From: Parasedimentitalea huanghaiensis
GTDB lineage: Bacteria; Pseudomonadota; Alphaproteobacteria; Rhodobacterales; Rhodobacteraceae
Reading direction: 5' to 3'
Length of the DNA: 64,000 nt
Assembly (NCBI RefSeq): GCF_009753675.1
Contig: NZ_WQLV01000001.1
Coordinates: 620,001-684,000, forward strand
Notes under the pieces: generated by a model
What the model saw: the letters and a program-made list of their open reading frames with translations, nothing else
What the model was told of the DNA's origin: nothing
Databases searched by the model: none
Translations under genes and position numbers: made by a program
Shown here: in pieces, positions 52,253 to 61,101 of the stretch
How the letters are laid out: each line of letters begins with the position of its first letter
How positions within the stretch are numbered: the first letter of the stretch is position 1

Positions 52253-53260
52253 ATGCTGCTAAGGATGACGCGAACAGGACAGGACGTTTCTGCCGAGCCC
52301 CTGCGGGCACATCGGCTTTTTCAAACGCAAGACATTGATCTGGCGCGCCAGTTCGTGACCCAAAAGTTTTGCGACCACGATTTGGTTCCGACATCTTCAC
52401 ACCATTGCTTTGATACCCGCCACAATCATGTCGCGGGTCAGATGCTGTCCTTAAATTATCTGAAGTACTCCAGCGAAGTCTCGATTAACCCGGGGGAACT
52501 GGATCGCTTTTACTTGATCCAGGTGCCAATTCATGGGCAAGCAACCGTTACAAATGGCTCAAAAGAAGTAGATGTATCGATCAACACGGCCAGCGTTCTA
52601 AACCCCATGCAAAATACGCAGATGACCTGGTTCGAAGGTTGCGAAAAACTGCTGCTCCAAATTGACAAAGCCGCGTTACAAACCTCTGCCGAAGCGCTTG
52701 TTGGAATGCCGTTGGGGCAGCCTGTTGTCTTTGACCCAAAAGTAGACATGGCTTTGCCTGCAACATCAGCCTGGTGTCACACCCTGAAAGACGCTGTGAA
52801 AGTCGCGCAAAATGGCGGTGCATTTGGGGACAGTGCTTTTCGGCATCAGGCAATGTTGGAAGAAAACCTGATCTTTGGTTTCCTAAGCTGCCAGAAAAGC
52901 ACGATCAGCCACTTCTTTGTGAATGATGAAAAAGCGCTTTCATCCAGTCAACTCCGCCGCGCGAAAACATATATGCTGGAAAACCTTGCTGAGCCGATCA
53001 CGCTGTCAGATTTAGCTTATCAGGCCGGATGCAGTCTAAGAAGCCTGCAATGTGGTTTCAAAAAGTCCTATGGGTGTAGCCCCATGCAATACCTGCAAAA
53101 ACAAAGACTTGGCTATGCTCATTTTCTGTTACAGTCGTTGCCACCCGACCATCTTGTAAGCTCGGTCGCCTACGATTGTGGTTTCACACATCTGGGTCGG
53201 TTTTCGATTGCTTACCGAAAGGCATTTGGTCAATCGCCGAAAAAGACCTTGGGGCGTTAA
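52253..53260 (+). CDS. AraC family transcriptional regulator
   Basis: The 335-residue protein has an AraC-binding-like N-terminal domain and, in its last 100 residues, two HTH motifs (ITLSDLAYQAGCSLRSLQCG, and VSSVAYDCGFTHLGRFSIAY). It is divergent from the cupin gene across 127 bases and most likely controls that operon. The start is uncertain: ATG 52253, ATG 52265 and TTG 52241 are all open and none has a good ribosome binding site. Confidence 0.87.
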   Translation: MLLRMTRTGQDVSAEPLRAHRLFQTQDIDLARQFVTQKFCDHDLVPTSSHHCFDTRHNHVAGQMLSLNYLKYSSEVSINPGELDRFYLIQVPIHGQATVTNGSKEVDVSINTASVLNPMQNTQMTWFEGCEKLLLQIDKAALQTSAEALVGMPLGQPVVFDPKVDMALPATSAWCHTLKDAVKVAQNGGAFGDSAFRHQAMLEENLIFGFLSCQKSTISHFFVNDEKALSSSQLRRAKTYMLENLAEPITLSDLAYQAGCSLRSLQCGFKKSYGCSPMQYLQKQRLGYAHFLLQSLPPDHLVSSVAYDCGFTHLGRFSIAYRKAFGQSPKKTLGR

Positions 53261-53325
53261 CAGCCACAACAGGTTATGTGGTGAAACTTTGGTTGGGGAA
53301 AATGCGGCAAAATTCGCCCCCAAAA

Positions 53326-53361
53326 CAAAACCCCCACAACCAAATGGCGGCGGGGGTTTTG
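53326..53361 (-). terminator. Terminator of rpsU
   Basis: CAAAACCCCC (53326-53335) pairs perfectly with GGGGGTTTTG (53352-53361); TTTTGTTTTG follows on the minus strand. It may also serve the AraC gene on the plus strand. Confidence 0.88.
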
Positions 53362-53385
53362 CAGTTCGTCAAAATCCAATATGAT

Positions 53386-53592
53386 TTACATCATACCTTC
53401 ACGCTCTAGCTTCTTACGAGCCAACTTACGGGCACGACGAATCGCTTCCGCTTTCTGGCGCGCATTCTTCTCGGACGGCTTCTCGAAATGTTGCTTAAGC
53501 TTCATTTCACGGAAAACGCCTTCCTTTTGGAGCTTTTTCTTCAGAACTCTAAGGGCTTGATCGACATTGTTGTCGCGAACACTAACCTGCAT
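53386..53592 (-). CDS. rpsU: 30S ribosomal protein S21
   Basis: The 68-residue, very basic protein is standard S21 ([20 protein letters not shown], then Lys/Arg-rich helices). It joins the 30S platform and helps start-site selection. AGAGGTGG lies upstream of the ATG. Confidence 0.96.
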   Translation of the reverse strand: MQVSVRDNNVDQALRVLKKKLQKEGVFREMKLKQHFEKPSEKNARQKAEAIRRARKLARKKLEREGMM

Positions 53593-53944
53593 GTGGTTTT
53601 CACCACCTCTCTAGTTTGAAGTTGCAATGATTTGCAGGAATTGGCCTCATAGCAATTTTGTTTTCGTTTGTACAGCATAACAGTTTCAAGTCACGCAATT
53701 GCAGTGAATTTGCCCAGCCCGGCTGTATCACTTCGGGTGAAAGCATCTGAAGTGACCCACAAAATAGACAGAGGGTTTGTCGTATCACTGGTCACCCGTG
53801 CCGTGATCATCCCATAAGGCAGGTTCGCCCTCACCCTCTTTGTTCAAGGGATCGCTATTTTCACCACGATATGATGTGTGAGGCAGAACGGCCCAACCGC
53901 ATTTCTGCACCGAAAGCAAATGAACGCAGGTGCGAGTTTATCAG
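53593..53944. other. Intergenic stretch upstream of rpsU
   Basis: About 350 bases with no supported gene. It should contain the rpsU promoter at its left side. No repeat or RNA is recognised. Confidence 0.45.
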
Positions 53945-54619
53945 CTATTGCATAAACGGCAGACCGGTACAGACCGGTTCTGCACTCGCATCATCGACAA
54001 CCATTTTTCCGATAATTCCGTCAGAGTCCGCTGTTGCACGGACGTATACCTCAACGGTCCAGTTGTCGGGCCCACTACAAAGTGTATCAGCGCCAAAAGA
54101 CACACTGACGATGTTTTCCATCACATCAGCGGTGGTTTCTCCGTAAGGCATGCCAAGCAAATGGGCCGCGGCAGCTGCTTTGATTTCTGCCTGCGTCGAT
54201 CGCGTTTGCAGGGTACCGCCGCGCTCACCGGCAAATTCCTTTGTTGGCTCTGCGTTGCAATATCCCCAAAGCCCTGACCAATAATTCCCGTCATAATCGA
54301 ATGATAAGTCCAACTTGCCCCATGCATTTGTACGTATATTGGGGAATTGCAAATCAGCGGTACAAGGTTCCGAAGATTCTGCTTCAGCCCAGTATCCGTA
54401 GTATTTTCCATCCGCTCCGGGACTGGAAAAATACATAAATGCCGATCCATTTTCATATGAAGCAAAGCAAAGATCCGACCTGATACAGCTGAGCTCCATC
54501 ACCCCCCAGCTTGTCTCGTAGAAAGTCCCATTTGGCAATGTCTGGGCCGAAGCGCCTGTTACCAAAAGAAGAAAGGGAACTTGGGAACCAATTCGGTATA
54601 GATTTTGATACAAAGTCAT
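53945..54619 (-). CDS. Secreted protein of unknown function
   Basis: The 224-residue protein has a signal peptide (about residues 1-25, cleavage near ASA-Q). The mature part is rich in Tyr, Trp, Gly and Cys (six cysteines), with repeated short turns such as DGKYYGYWAEA and DGNYWSGLWGYC, which suggests a beta-structured, disulphide-bonded periplasmic or extracellular protein. I do not recognise a family. It is the last gene before the IS remnant and the tRNA fragment. Confidence 0.7.
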   Translation of the reverse strand: MTLYQNLYRIGSQVPFLLLVTGASAQTLPNGTFYETSWGVMELSCIRSDLCFASYENGSAFMYFSSPGADGKYYGYWAEAESSEPCTADLQFPNIRTNAWGKLDLSFDYDGNYWSGLWGYCNAEPTKEFAGERGGTLQTRSTQAEIKAAAAAHLLGMPYGETTADVMENIVSVSFGADTLCSGPDNWTVEVYVRATADSDGIIGKMVVDDASAEPVCTGLPFMQ

Positions 54620-54723
54620 CGGTCTTCTAATCCTTATTTGAGAAAAGGAAGTGGTCCAAACCTGTCGGTATATTGAAAGACAAGCAAGCTTTATCGCGTC
54701 GCCGCTAAAATGAGATCACGGGT

Positions 54724-55175
54724 GGCTTAGTTGTACAAATCCACAGACGCTCGTAATTCTCCTTTTCTTGGCGGGACTTAACCTGCGATCCCTGTCGCAG
54801 GTTGACCAAGGGCAATGTAGCGATAGAGCGGCGCGACGCGGATTTGGACTTCCGCGAACCGACGGTCAAAATCCCTGGCCATGAGGCTTTGCCCCTCAAC
54901 TTCTAACAATGCATCTTAGTCTCGACGCGGCGCCCGCGGAGCTAACCGCTCCTACGCCGCAGAGTACAGCCCAGATATCGTAATGTGTTTACGGCTTTGT
55001 TCCGGGCAAAGGCTCCTGCCTTGTCGGTTGCCACGACTTGGTACTCTTGCGCGATGGAATAACAGCACAGGCATTCCACTCGCCTTCGCCCTATAGCTTG
55101 ATGCCGGTGCTATCGGTCAAGCGGTCACGGACTCCGAGATACGGAAGGCTCACGTCCGGCCTCTTTTGATGGTGG
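54724..55175 (-). mobile_element. Decayed IS5-family insertion sequence
   Basis: On the minus strand 55171-55031 reads as an IS5-type transposase (PDVSLPYL, DSTGIKL, an in-frame TAG at 55091-55093, GEGEWNA), then jumps to the later motif AVIPSRKSTKSW, so an internal part is deleted. In another frame 54905-54778 gives the C-terminus (GQSLMARDFDRRFAEVQIRV ... ATGIAG stop). GGCTTAGTTGTACAAAT at 54724-54740 resembles the terminal inverted repeat of this group. The other end is missing; similarity fades just before the tRNA fragment. Confidence 0.8.
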
Positions 55176-55206
55176 CAACGGGTGTTAAAGCCATCAAAAA
55201 ACAAAG

Positions 55207-55260
55207 TGGTGCGGGTGAAGGGACTCGAACCCCCACGCCTCGCGGCGCCAGAACCTAAAT
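55207..55260 (-). other. tRNA-Leu(UAG) 3' fragment, probable attachment site
   Basis: Read on the minus strand, these 54 bases run from the anticodon loop (TTTAGGT, anticodon TAG) through the variable arm, the T arm (GGGGGTTCGAGTCCC) and the acceptor strand CACCCGCA to the encoded CCA. The 5' half of the tRNA is absent. A 3' tRNA fragment is the usual scar of tyrosine-integrase insertion into a tRNA gene. The orientation puts the old chromosome to the left and the element to the right. Confidence 0.85.
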
Positions 55261-55348
55261 TTTACGTGGATTGTTGAAATTCAAAGGCTTAATCAAAAAG
55301 TTTCCCAAGACATAGCAAGAACGAAGGAAGAAAGCGGGAAATGCTCTT

Positions 55349-55534
55349 TCAACTTGATTTGCGAATAATTCGCGCGCCGTGCTGTAGAGTAGCTGTCTGG
55401 TTGGACGACAGCTTTAGCACTACAATCTCGAAAAGCGGACTTGCGACGGCCATACCGTCCGCCGGCTGATCTGAAACAATATGGCCATTCTGATCACGAA
55501 CCACGATGCGGTGATCAACTTGTATTTTCCCCAA
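55349..55534 (-). CDS. Small protein of unknown function
   Basis: The 61-residue frame starts at TTG 55534 with AAAGGA 7 bases upstream. It has no signal or membrane segment; a hydrophobic patch (about residues 29-42, ASPLFEIVVLKL) is flanked by charged stretches. It is not recognised. It lies 110 bases downstream of the repeat protein gene in the same direction. Confidence 0.45.
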   Translation of the reverse strand: MGKIQVDHRIVVRDQNGHIVSDQPADGMAVASPLFEIVVLKLSSNQTATLQHGARIIRKSS

Positions 55535-55648
55535 GCTGATTTCCTTTCACTCACTAGCGCTTTTGATCTTTGTTACCCGATTTGAAAAAAGGAACAAACC
55601 GCAAACAAATGCGAATTTCGAAAACCGCAAGATATGGTCTGCAGCTTT

Positions 55649-58117
55649 TTATCGGTTCGCCAGTGCCTTTGCCATTTCTACAGCCTGGTCCGCAGGACTA
55701 CTCGCCTTTGAAAACTCAACCTTGTCAGCAGCCAAAGCTGTTGAAAGTTGATCAAAAGCTGCTACATCGATTTTAGTAAGCCCTTCCGATAGCAGTTCAA
55801 GAGCATCCGCACGACTGTGATGGAAACCAGCTAGGCGAATGTTGTAACGGTAAAGCCCACCAAGCGTTGCCAATAGAAAAAGTAAAAGAATACCGGGTGG
55901 CATTTGCTGTGCCAATGTTTGCCACCACCCGTCTTGGTTCGAACGCAGAAGTTCATTCCAACCTTGCAAGCAAGAAAGGGTCAAAGCCTCTAGGTTTCCA
56001 TTGGGCTCAGACACCTTTGCGTTGCTTCGCGGCTCTAATTCACCTCTGCAAATTGTCAGAAATTTCTCAAAGTCCCGATTTTCCTCTTCGCGGACCAATG
56101 ATTGTGGAAACTGATTTAGAACTTCTAAGTTCGCCTCAGCGTCCATCAAACGGTTGCTCTGAAATTCAAGTTCAGCCTGAAGACGTGCTACTTGTCGACG
56201 CCTAGGAGTAAGAACATTAAAAATATGCCTAGGCTGCTCATCCATGAAAAAAATCAGCTTTTCCAGCTGAGTTCTTTCCTTGGTCAGCAAGCCCTCCGAT
56301 CCAATCACAAAATCGGCAGCATTTTCATTACTAACTAGTCCCGAACTCCCAAGCGATGCTACGGCATCAGATAGATGAGACCCAAATCTCATCAACAGGT
56401 TATAGCCATAGAAAAACGCCTCTCCCTCCCCCAGATCGACATGTTTAACAAATCCACCCTGATACTCCGGTAAAGCAGAGAGTGTAAATGAGGCCCCACT
56501 ATCGCTTGATTGAAAGGTCGAGTTCCCACCTCCGTAAATGACTATTGTGCTATCGCCCAAGATGGCATGTTCTTCGTAAGCGAAACTGGAATCGATTCCC
56601 CCTGGCTCTGCGGGATACGAAAATGAAACTCCGTTGTCCGTAGATCTGAGAATCGCACCCGAGGTCCCAAAGATAAGAACGGTTCCGTCACCCATGACCG
56701 CAATTTCGTTGTAAACTTCATTGTCAATTATTCCCTTACCCCAACCTGTTAGAGAAAAAGTACTTCCATCACTCCTGGGTATTGTTGAATGCGAAAATGA
56801 AACTCCATTGTCTTCTGATCTGAGGAACGCGTGTTCATCCCCTACAATCAACACAACGCCTCCACTTAGTTTGGCATGTTTGTAGAATACTCCATCGATA
56901 CGTGTATCCTCTGGCAACTCTGAATACGAAAAGGAGGCCCCATAGTCCTCTGATCTAAGAACTTTCCCTTCGTCGCCGAAAACCAGCAACACGCCGTCGC
57001 CCAAGTCTGAAATTCCATGGGTCCTGCCCCATCCTTCTTTGTCCGTCAGCAAAAATGAACGAGAAAAGGAGGTTCCGTTATTCATCGATCTAAGAACCGT
57101 TCCGTAGTCCCCAAAAATCAAGAATACACCGTCTCCCAGATCGGCAAAATGATGATAAATCTCAGCGGGCTGCAGATCATCATGCAATGCAGAGCGAGTA
57201 AATGAGCCACCTCTGTCCCTCGAAATGAGGATTTTGCCATTACTTCCAAAAACCAGAATTGAACCGTCGCCCAATTTGGCATAATCGACGAAGCGTTGCT
57301 CAATGCCCGTCTTCCAGTCTGGCAGAGCAGAGGCTACAAAAGTAGCCCCACTATCGATTGACTGGAAAACCGCGCCATTACTTCCAAGAATTACAACCGT
57401 GCCATCATCTAAATCGACAATGTCATAGACACTTCCGGCACCGTCTAGTTCTTCTGGAAGTGTCGAGATCGAAAAGGAAATGCCGTTGTTTGTCGATCTA
57501 AGAACCGTTCCGTAATCCCCAAAAATCAGCACGGTGCCATCAGACAATTTGATATGCTCAATAAAGTCCTCAGTTTCGTTGAGCCCCTCAGGCAAAACAA
57601 CCCTCTGAGAATACTCTTTGACGACCGACACCCTCAAAAACGAATCTCTATTTCCATAAAGAAGCACGTCGTTTCCTAGTTGAACGTGCCCAGAGAAATT
57701 AAGTTCTTGGTTATTTTCCGATTGAAAGGATCCATCCGTGAATTTCGCCCCCAACTCCAACTCAATCCTCTTTTGAGTAGCTACACGCTTCGAAGATATG
57801 GTGTTGATCGCATCTTCAGCCTTTGTCGTGGTCAAAACCAATGCACCACGTCGTCCATCAACATACAGTTTCCAAAAAGGTTGGCCTAAATAAAAAAACA
57901 GACCCACTACGACCACTAGATACAGGAAAAGCAATAGCCGTGATGCCCGAACTGCAGCTGTCGTAGCACGCAGGCGTTGCTGACGAACCAATCCACCAAT
58001 ACGACCATCAGGAACATTCCATTCGGCATTGAGAGCCGCGTATCTTAGGTCAACTCGGCGATCAAATTCTGCCTGCAAACCATGCGAGTAACTATTTTTC
58101 ACAATATGATCGCCCAT
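55649..58117 (-). CDS. Two-TM membrane protein with eight BNR-like repeats
   Basis: The 822-residue protein has a basic N-terminus, one membrane segment (about residues 60-78), a large external domain, a second membrane segment (about 740-756) and a cytoplasmic tail. The external domain has eight repeats of about 45 residues (roughly residues 188-550), each of the type LGDGTVLIFGDYGTVLRS-(S/T)xxNGxSFSxSxLPE, i.e. BNR/Asp-box blades as in sialidase- or Ycf48-like propellers. A helical stretch (about 610-690) follows. No catalytic residues of sialidases are evident. The ATG at 58117 is used; the ribosome binding site is weak. It closes a likely operon with the two genes upstream. Confidence 0.8.
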   Translation of the reverse strand: MGDHIVKNSYSHGLQAEFDRRVDLRYAALNAEWNVPDGRIGGLVRQQRLRATTAAVRASRLLLFLYLVVVVGLFFYLGQPFWKLYVDGRRGALVLTTTKAEDAINTISSKRVATQKRIELELGAKFTDGSFQSENNQELNFSGHVQLGNDVLLYGNRDSFLRVSVVKEYSQRVVLPEGLNETEDFIEHIKLSDGTVLIFGDYGTVLRSTNNGISFSISTLPEELDGAGSVYDIVDLDDGTVVILGSNGAVFQSIDSGATFVASALPDWKTGIEQRFVDYAKLGDGSILVFGSNGKILISRDRGGSFTRSALHDDLQPAEIYHHFADLGDGVFLIFGDYGTVLRSMNNGTSFSRSFLLTDKEGWGRTHGISDLGDGVLLVFGDEGKVLRSEDYGASFSYSELPEDTRIDGVFYKHAKLSGGVVLIVGDEHAFLRSEDNGVSFSHSTIPRSDGSTFSLTGWGKGIIDNEVYNEIAVMGDGTVLIFGTSGAILRSTDNGVSFSYPAEPGGIDSSFAYEEHAILGDSTIVIYGGGNSTFQSSDSGASFTLSALPEYQGGFVKHVDLGEGEAFFYGYNLLMRFGSHLSDAVASLGSSGLVSNENAADFVIGSEGLLTKERTQLEKLIFFMDEQPRHIFNVLTPRRRQVARLQAELEFQSNRLMDAEANLEVLNQFPQSLVREEENRDFEKFLTICRGELEPRSNAKVSEPNGNLEALTLSCLQGWNELLRSNQDGWWQTLAQQMPPGILLLFLLATLGGLYRYNIRLAGFHHSRADALELLSEGLTKIDVAAFDQLSTALAADKVEFSKASSPADQAVEMAKALANR

Positions 58118-58151
58118 GTTCAAACACTATTTCTGACTCCACTGTTGGTTC

Positions 58152-58550
58152 TTAACGACAGTACCCAGCACGTCGAATTCGTGATTTGGCCGCGGGCGTT
58201 TCTAGATGGCGATACCGACCACCAGAGTATCGCTGGCAATCAAGCGCATAACCCGCAGAGATTACCGCAGCACCAATGTCTTCCCCTCCGGCGTAGCAGA
58301 TTCCGATGTATCGGTCATAAGACCGCACGCCATTCAATTGACAATCGATCGATTTCCCCGTCAAGAAATTCACCATCCAACGCCGAGCATCTTTACCCGC
58401 ACTCGTTTTCAATTCTGGAGCATCAACGCCCTGCAGCCGGACAGGTGTTCCATCAACAACAATCGTATCTGCGTCCCGAACCTGAAGACTTGCAGACAAA
58501 ACTGGACCGGTAGCAAACAGAGCTACCGCAAGCAAAATGCTGAACTTCAA
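58152..58550 (-). CDS. Secreted thermonuclease-like nuclease
   Basis: The protein of about 132 residues has a signal peptide (to about residue 20) and a staphylococcal nuclease-type OB-fold domain: VRDADTIVVDGTPVRLQGVDAPELKT-like start (Asp, Arg and Glu of the active site present) and SYDRYIGICY (second Arg). It would act on DNA or RNA outside the cytoplasm. The start is TTG at 58550, supported by GGGAGG 7 bases upstream. It lies 18 bases after a small membrane protein gene and 34 before the BNR-repeat gene. Confidence 0.85.
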   Translation of the reverse strand: MKFSILLAVALFATGPVLSASLQVRDADTIVVDGTPVRLQGVDAPELKTSAGKDARRWMVNFLTGKSIDCQLNGVRSYDRYIGICYAGGEDIGAAVISAGYALDCQRYSGGRYRHLETPAAKSRIRRAGYCR

Positions 58551-58583
58551 AAATTTCCCTCCCAAACTGGACCTGTTCTGAGC

Positions 58584-58787
58584 CTAACCCTCACGAATTT
58601 CAGCCAAAATCGCCGCGAGGGCCAAAAAGATGAGGCAAAAGGCTGCGACCGAGATATTTAGGTCTAGGTCCCTTCCTGGACCCGCGTACCGCAGAGCAGC
58701 CTCGTCATTTGCAAAAAGTTTTATTGACGCGCTAAACGCGCTCAGCCCGATCCCGAACCATCCTACAATACGCAAGATTGCAACCAA
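58584..58787 (-). CDS. Small two-TM membrane protein
   Basis: The 67-residue frame begins at TTG 58787 with a strong TAAGGAGG 8 bases upstream. It has two hydrophobic segments (about residues 3-22 and 42-62). No family is recognised. It heads the likely operon with the nuclease and the BNR-repeat protein; all three genes start with, or lie in, TTG-rich start contexts. Confidence 0.65.
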   Translation of the reverse strand: MVAILRIVGWFGIGLSAFSASIKLFANDEAALRYAGPGRDLDLNISVAAFCLIFLALAAILAEIREG

Positions 58788-59035
58788 TTAAAATTCCTCC
58801 TTAAATAAATCAAATCACCAGTATTCGCCTAATCGCAAACTGGCCTCTCTAGCTGGAACTACCCTAGGTAGGGGATTGCTCCTTAATTGAACGCCCGTGA
58901 TCTCGAAGCGGCATAATCAATTTTGTCAAATGAACAGGACTGGGCTGCGCTGATAGATAGTTGTTGCCGCGCTGACAGGTCCTTAATCTCTTCGCAGTGC
59001 AGCCTCCCGGTATTCTGTCGTGAGTGGTGACCGTC

Positions 59036-60598
59036 TCAGACAGGTGCATTTGCCTTATTCTTCATGAGAACCACTACCTCCTTGCCAATTTTATCTAGGT
59101 TCTCGTTGACAAATTTTTCGACTAGAGGTCTGCAAACCTTTTCAGATTTAGCCTTTTTTTCGATTGCAGATCCCGCAATCTCTGGCGTTTCCCCCAACTT
59201 AACCACACGGTTACATATATCGATATGGTAAGAGTTGTACCAATTCACGAAATACTCCAAAATCGACGATGACCCGGTCGACCAAACAACATCCACGGCC
59301 TTATTTACGACTTTCATGGAAATGTCTGCTTCTACAAGATTTGGATAAAGAAATAGCAGTTCACCTCCATATTTTTTGAAAAGATAAGGCTGCATTTTGC
59401 GCAGATTTTTATCAATAACTTTCCCTATCAAGCCGCTTTTTTGGATGTACCGTCCCATTTCATCAGCGAAGGGAGTAAGGCGTTTTGCTATTGCGCCCCC
59501 CACTTTAGAGAGTACGACACCCTCTGCTGATTTGATTGCGACACGGCAGGTTGCCCCTTTAAATCCTCCGTTGGCTGTCCATTTAGAGGAGTTCAGGAGA
59601 CCACTGAACGCTTCGGTCAGTGATTGTTTATAGCCAGCAGTTATAGCTGATGCCAGAACAGGTTTTCTGGTAATAAGCGTGAGCATAATCTCCAACGCAA
59701 CAGTGGATACGTCATCAGCAACCGACACAACATCTAAAAAAGCGTCAACAGAGGCCCCACTATCATCAACTGTCTTCTGTAAGGTACGCCCTGCAATGTT
59801 TATATATGTGATTGCGTTCCTTCGATGTTTGTCCCCTGTGCTCATGCTTTTTGCATCAATCTGTGCAACTTTTGTTTTTGCCTTTTTTATTGCAGTTTCT
59901 GCCTTGGAAAGATTGTCGCCAGCGGTTTTATAGTATCGCATATTCCCCGCGAGCAAGACGGCTGCTGAGGCGATGGTATCATTATGTAGGATATTGTAGG
60001 CGCGTCGAACACTTGCAATACGTTCTTCAACCGACCTTACTTGCTCAGATAAGCTATTAGACAACTGTTTGAGACATTTTTCTATTTCGGAATCGTCGCC
60101 AGCACACTGCTTGCCCCCGATTTTGATCACTCGAACTCTTTTGTCTTCTTTTTTTGCGGCGGGTTTACTCAGAGCTTTGTGTGTGGCTCCGTCTGGAGTG
60201 ATGACGCCATCAACTCGCAGGCATTTTTCCTTTTGAAAGGCCTTAAGAGCAGTGAGGAATGAGCTGTCAACTTTTGGCGTCATAGAGACTTCTTTGAACC
60301 CCACACTCTTGGCATGTTTGTTCAAAAGTTGCTTGATGGTTTTCAGGTCGTCGGGGCGGTTCAAGCTCCACTTACCAAGTCCAATCTGCGCATATATCTT
60401 GCCAGTTGGCATCTTAATTTTAGGGACGAAGACCTCCCAGCCAGGTTCAATTTTGCTAGGAACCTTAGTCTTTTTGCGAAGTTCTTTATTGAAAGGCGCA
60501 GCCCAGATTTCTTTTTTCCAGTCAACAATCATATATGCCTTGGCAATCTCAGATAGCGTTTCACCCTTCTTTACAATGTGCTTTTGAGTTGCGGCCAT
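59036..60598 (-). CDS. LysM / peptidoglycan-binding protein with large unknown C-terminus
   Basis: The 520-residue protein starts with a LysM domain (HIVKKGETLSEIAKAY ... IEPGWEVFVP, about residues 7-60). A peptidoglycan-binding-like segment follows (about 70-145, LKTIKQLLNKHAKSVGF, VDGVITPDGATHKALS). Residues about 175-265 are helical and Lys-rich; the remainder (about 270-510) has alternating hydrophobic stretches and three or four cysteines. There is no signal peptide. LysM plus PG-binding modules without a signal occur in cargo of contractile systems and in toxins, but nothing here proves that. GAGGA lies upstream of the ATG. Confidence 0.75.
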   Translation of the reverse strand: MAATQKHIVKKGETLSEIAKAYMIVDWKKEIWAAPFNKELRKKTKVPSKIEPGWEVFVPKIKMPTGKIYAQIGLGKWSLNRPDDLKTIKQLLNKHAKSVGFKEVSMTPKVDSSFLTALKAFQKEKCLRVDGVITPDGATHKALSKPAAKKEDKRVRVIKIGGKQCAGDDSEIEKCLKQLSNSLSEQVRSVEERIASVRRAYNILHNDTIASAAVLLAGNMRYYKTAGDNLSKAETAIKKAKTKVAQIDAKSMSTGDKHRRNAITYINIAGRTLQKTVDDSGASVDAFLDVVSVADDVSTVALEIMLTLITRKPVLASAITAGYKQSLTEAFSGLLNSSKWTANGGFKGATCRVAIKSAEGVVLSKVGGAIAKRLTPFADEMGRYIQKSGLIGKVIDKNLRKMQPYLFKKYGGELLFLYPNLVEADISMKVVNKAVDVVWSTGSSSILEYFVNWYNSYHIDICNRVVKLGETPEIAGSAIEKKAKSEKVCRPLVEKFVNENLDKIGKEVVVLMKNKANAPV

Positions 60599-61101
60599 TC
60601 AATATTCCTCACACAATCAAAAAAACGCTGCATATGCCGCAATAACATTACCAACCGCGTTTTCTAATGAGCAACGCACAGTCTTTGGGCAATATGATAA
60701 GTATAGTTGAGGTTTACCGTTTCTAAAGGAAAATCGAACTGGGTTGAAATTCAACCATGAGTAACTGTTGTATATTTGGAGTGGATTACCACTCCACCTG
60801 GTTGAAGGTGCGGGTTTTCAGATACTGGTGACATAGGCGAACTGGAACTGCCACAGTTTGACGCCTCTCCGGTATTGGACTTGGACCGATACACAGCGCC
60901 ACTCATCACTCGGCAGAATATCCGCCGACACAAATGCAAATTCCGCTCCACGCCGTAAAGCTAGCTCTTCACCATGCACCGCCACATCCGATGGGTCTGT
61001 GAACAAGAACTGAGGAACTACCGGCTGATCAAAGTCGACTAGATCATCCAAACCCGAACTTTCTCAGACATGCTTTACTCGCCTCGCAAAGTGCCTTTTG
61101 T
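60599..61101. other. Gap with one doubtful small frame
   Basis: About 500 bases. The minus strand holds an open frame of 77 codons (60818-61051) starting at TTG without a clear ribosome binding site. The ATG just upstream (about 61072) leads into a different frame that ends after ten codons, so the stretch may be a broken gene. No family is recognised. Confidence 0.35.

Noticed and set aside
53600-53788. A 62-codon minus-strand frame upstream of rpsU
   Set aside because: Its codons look random and it lies where the rpsU promoter is expected.
55207-55260. A functional tRNA-Leu gene
   Set aside because: The acceptor 5' strand, D arm and the 5' part of the anticodon stem are missing in the bases to the right.
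58864-59049. A short minus-strand frame downstream of the LysM gene
   Set aside because: No ribosome binding site and no protein-like composition.
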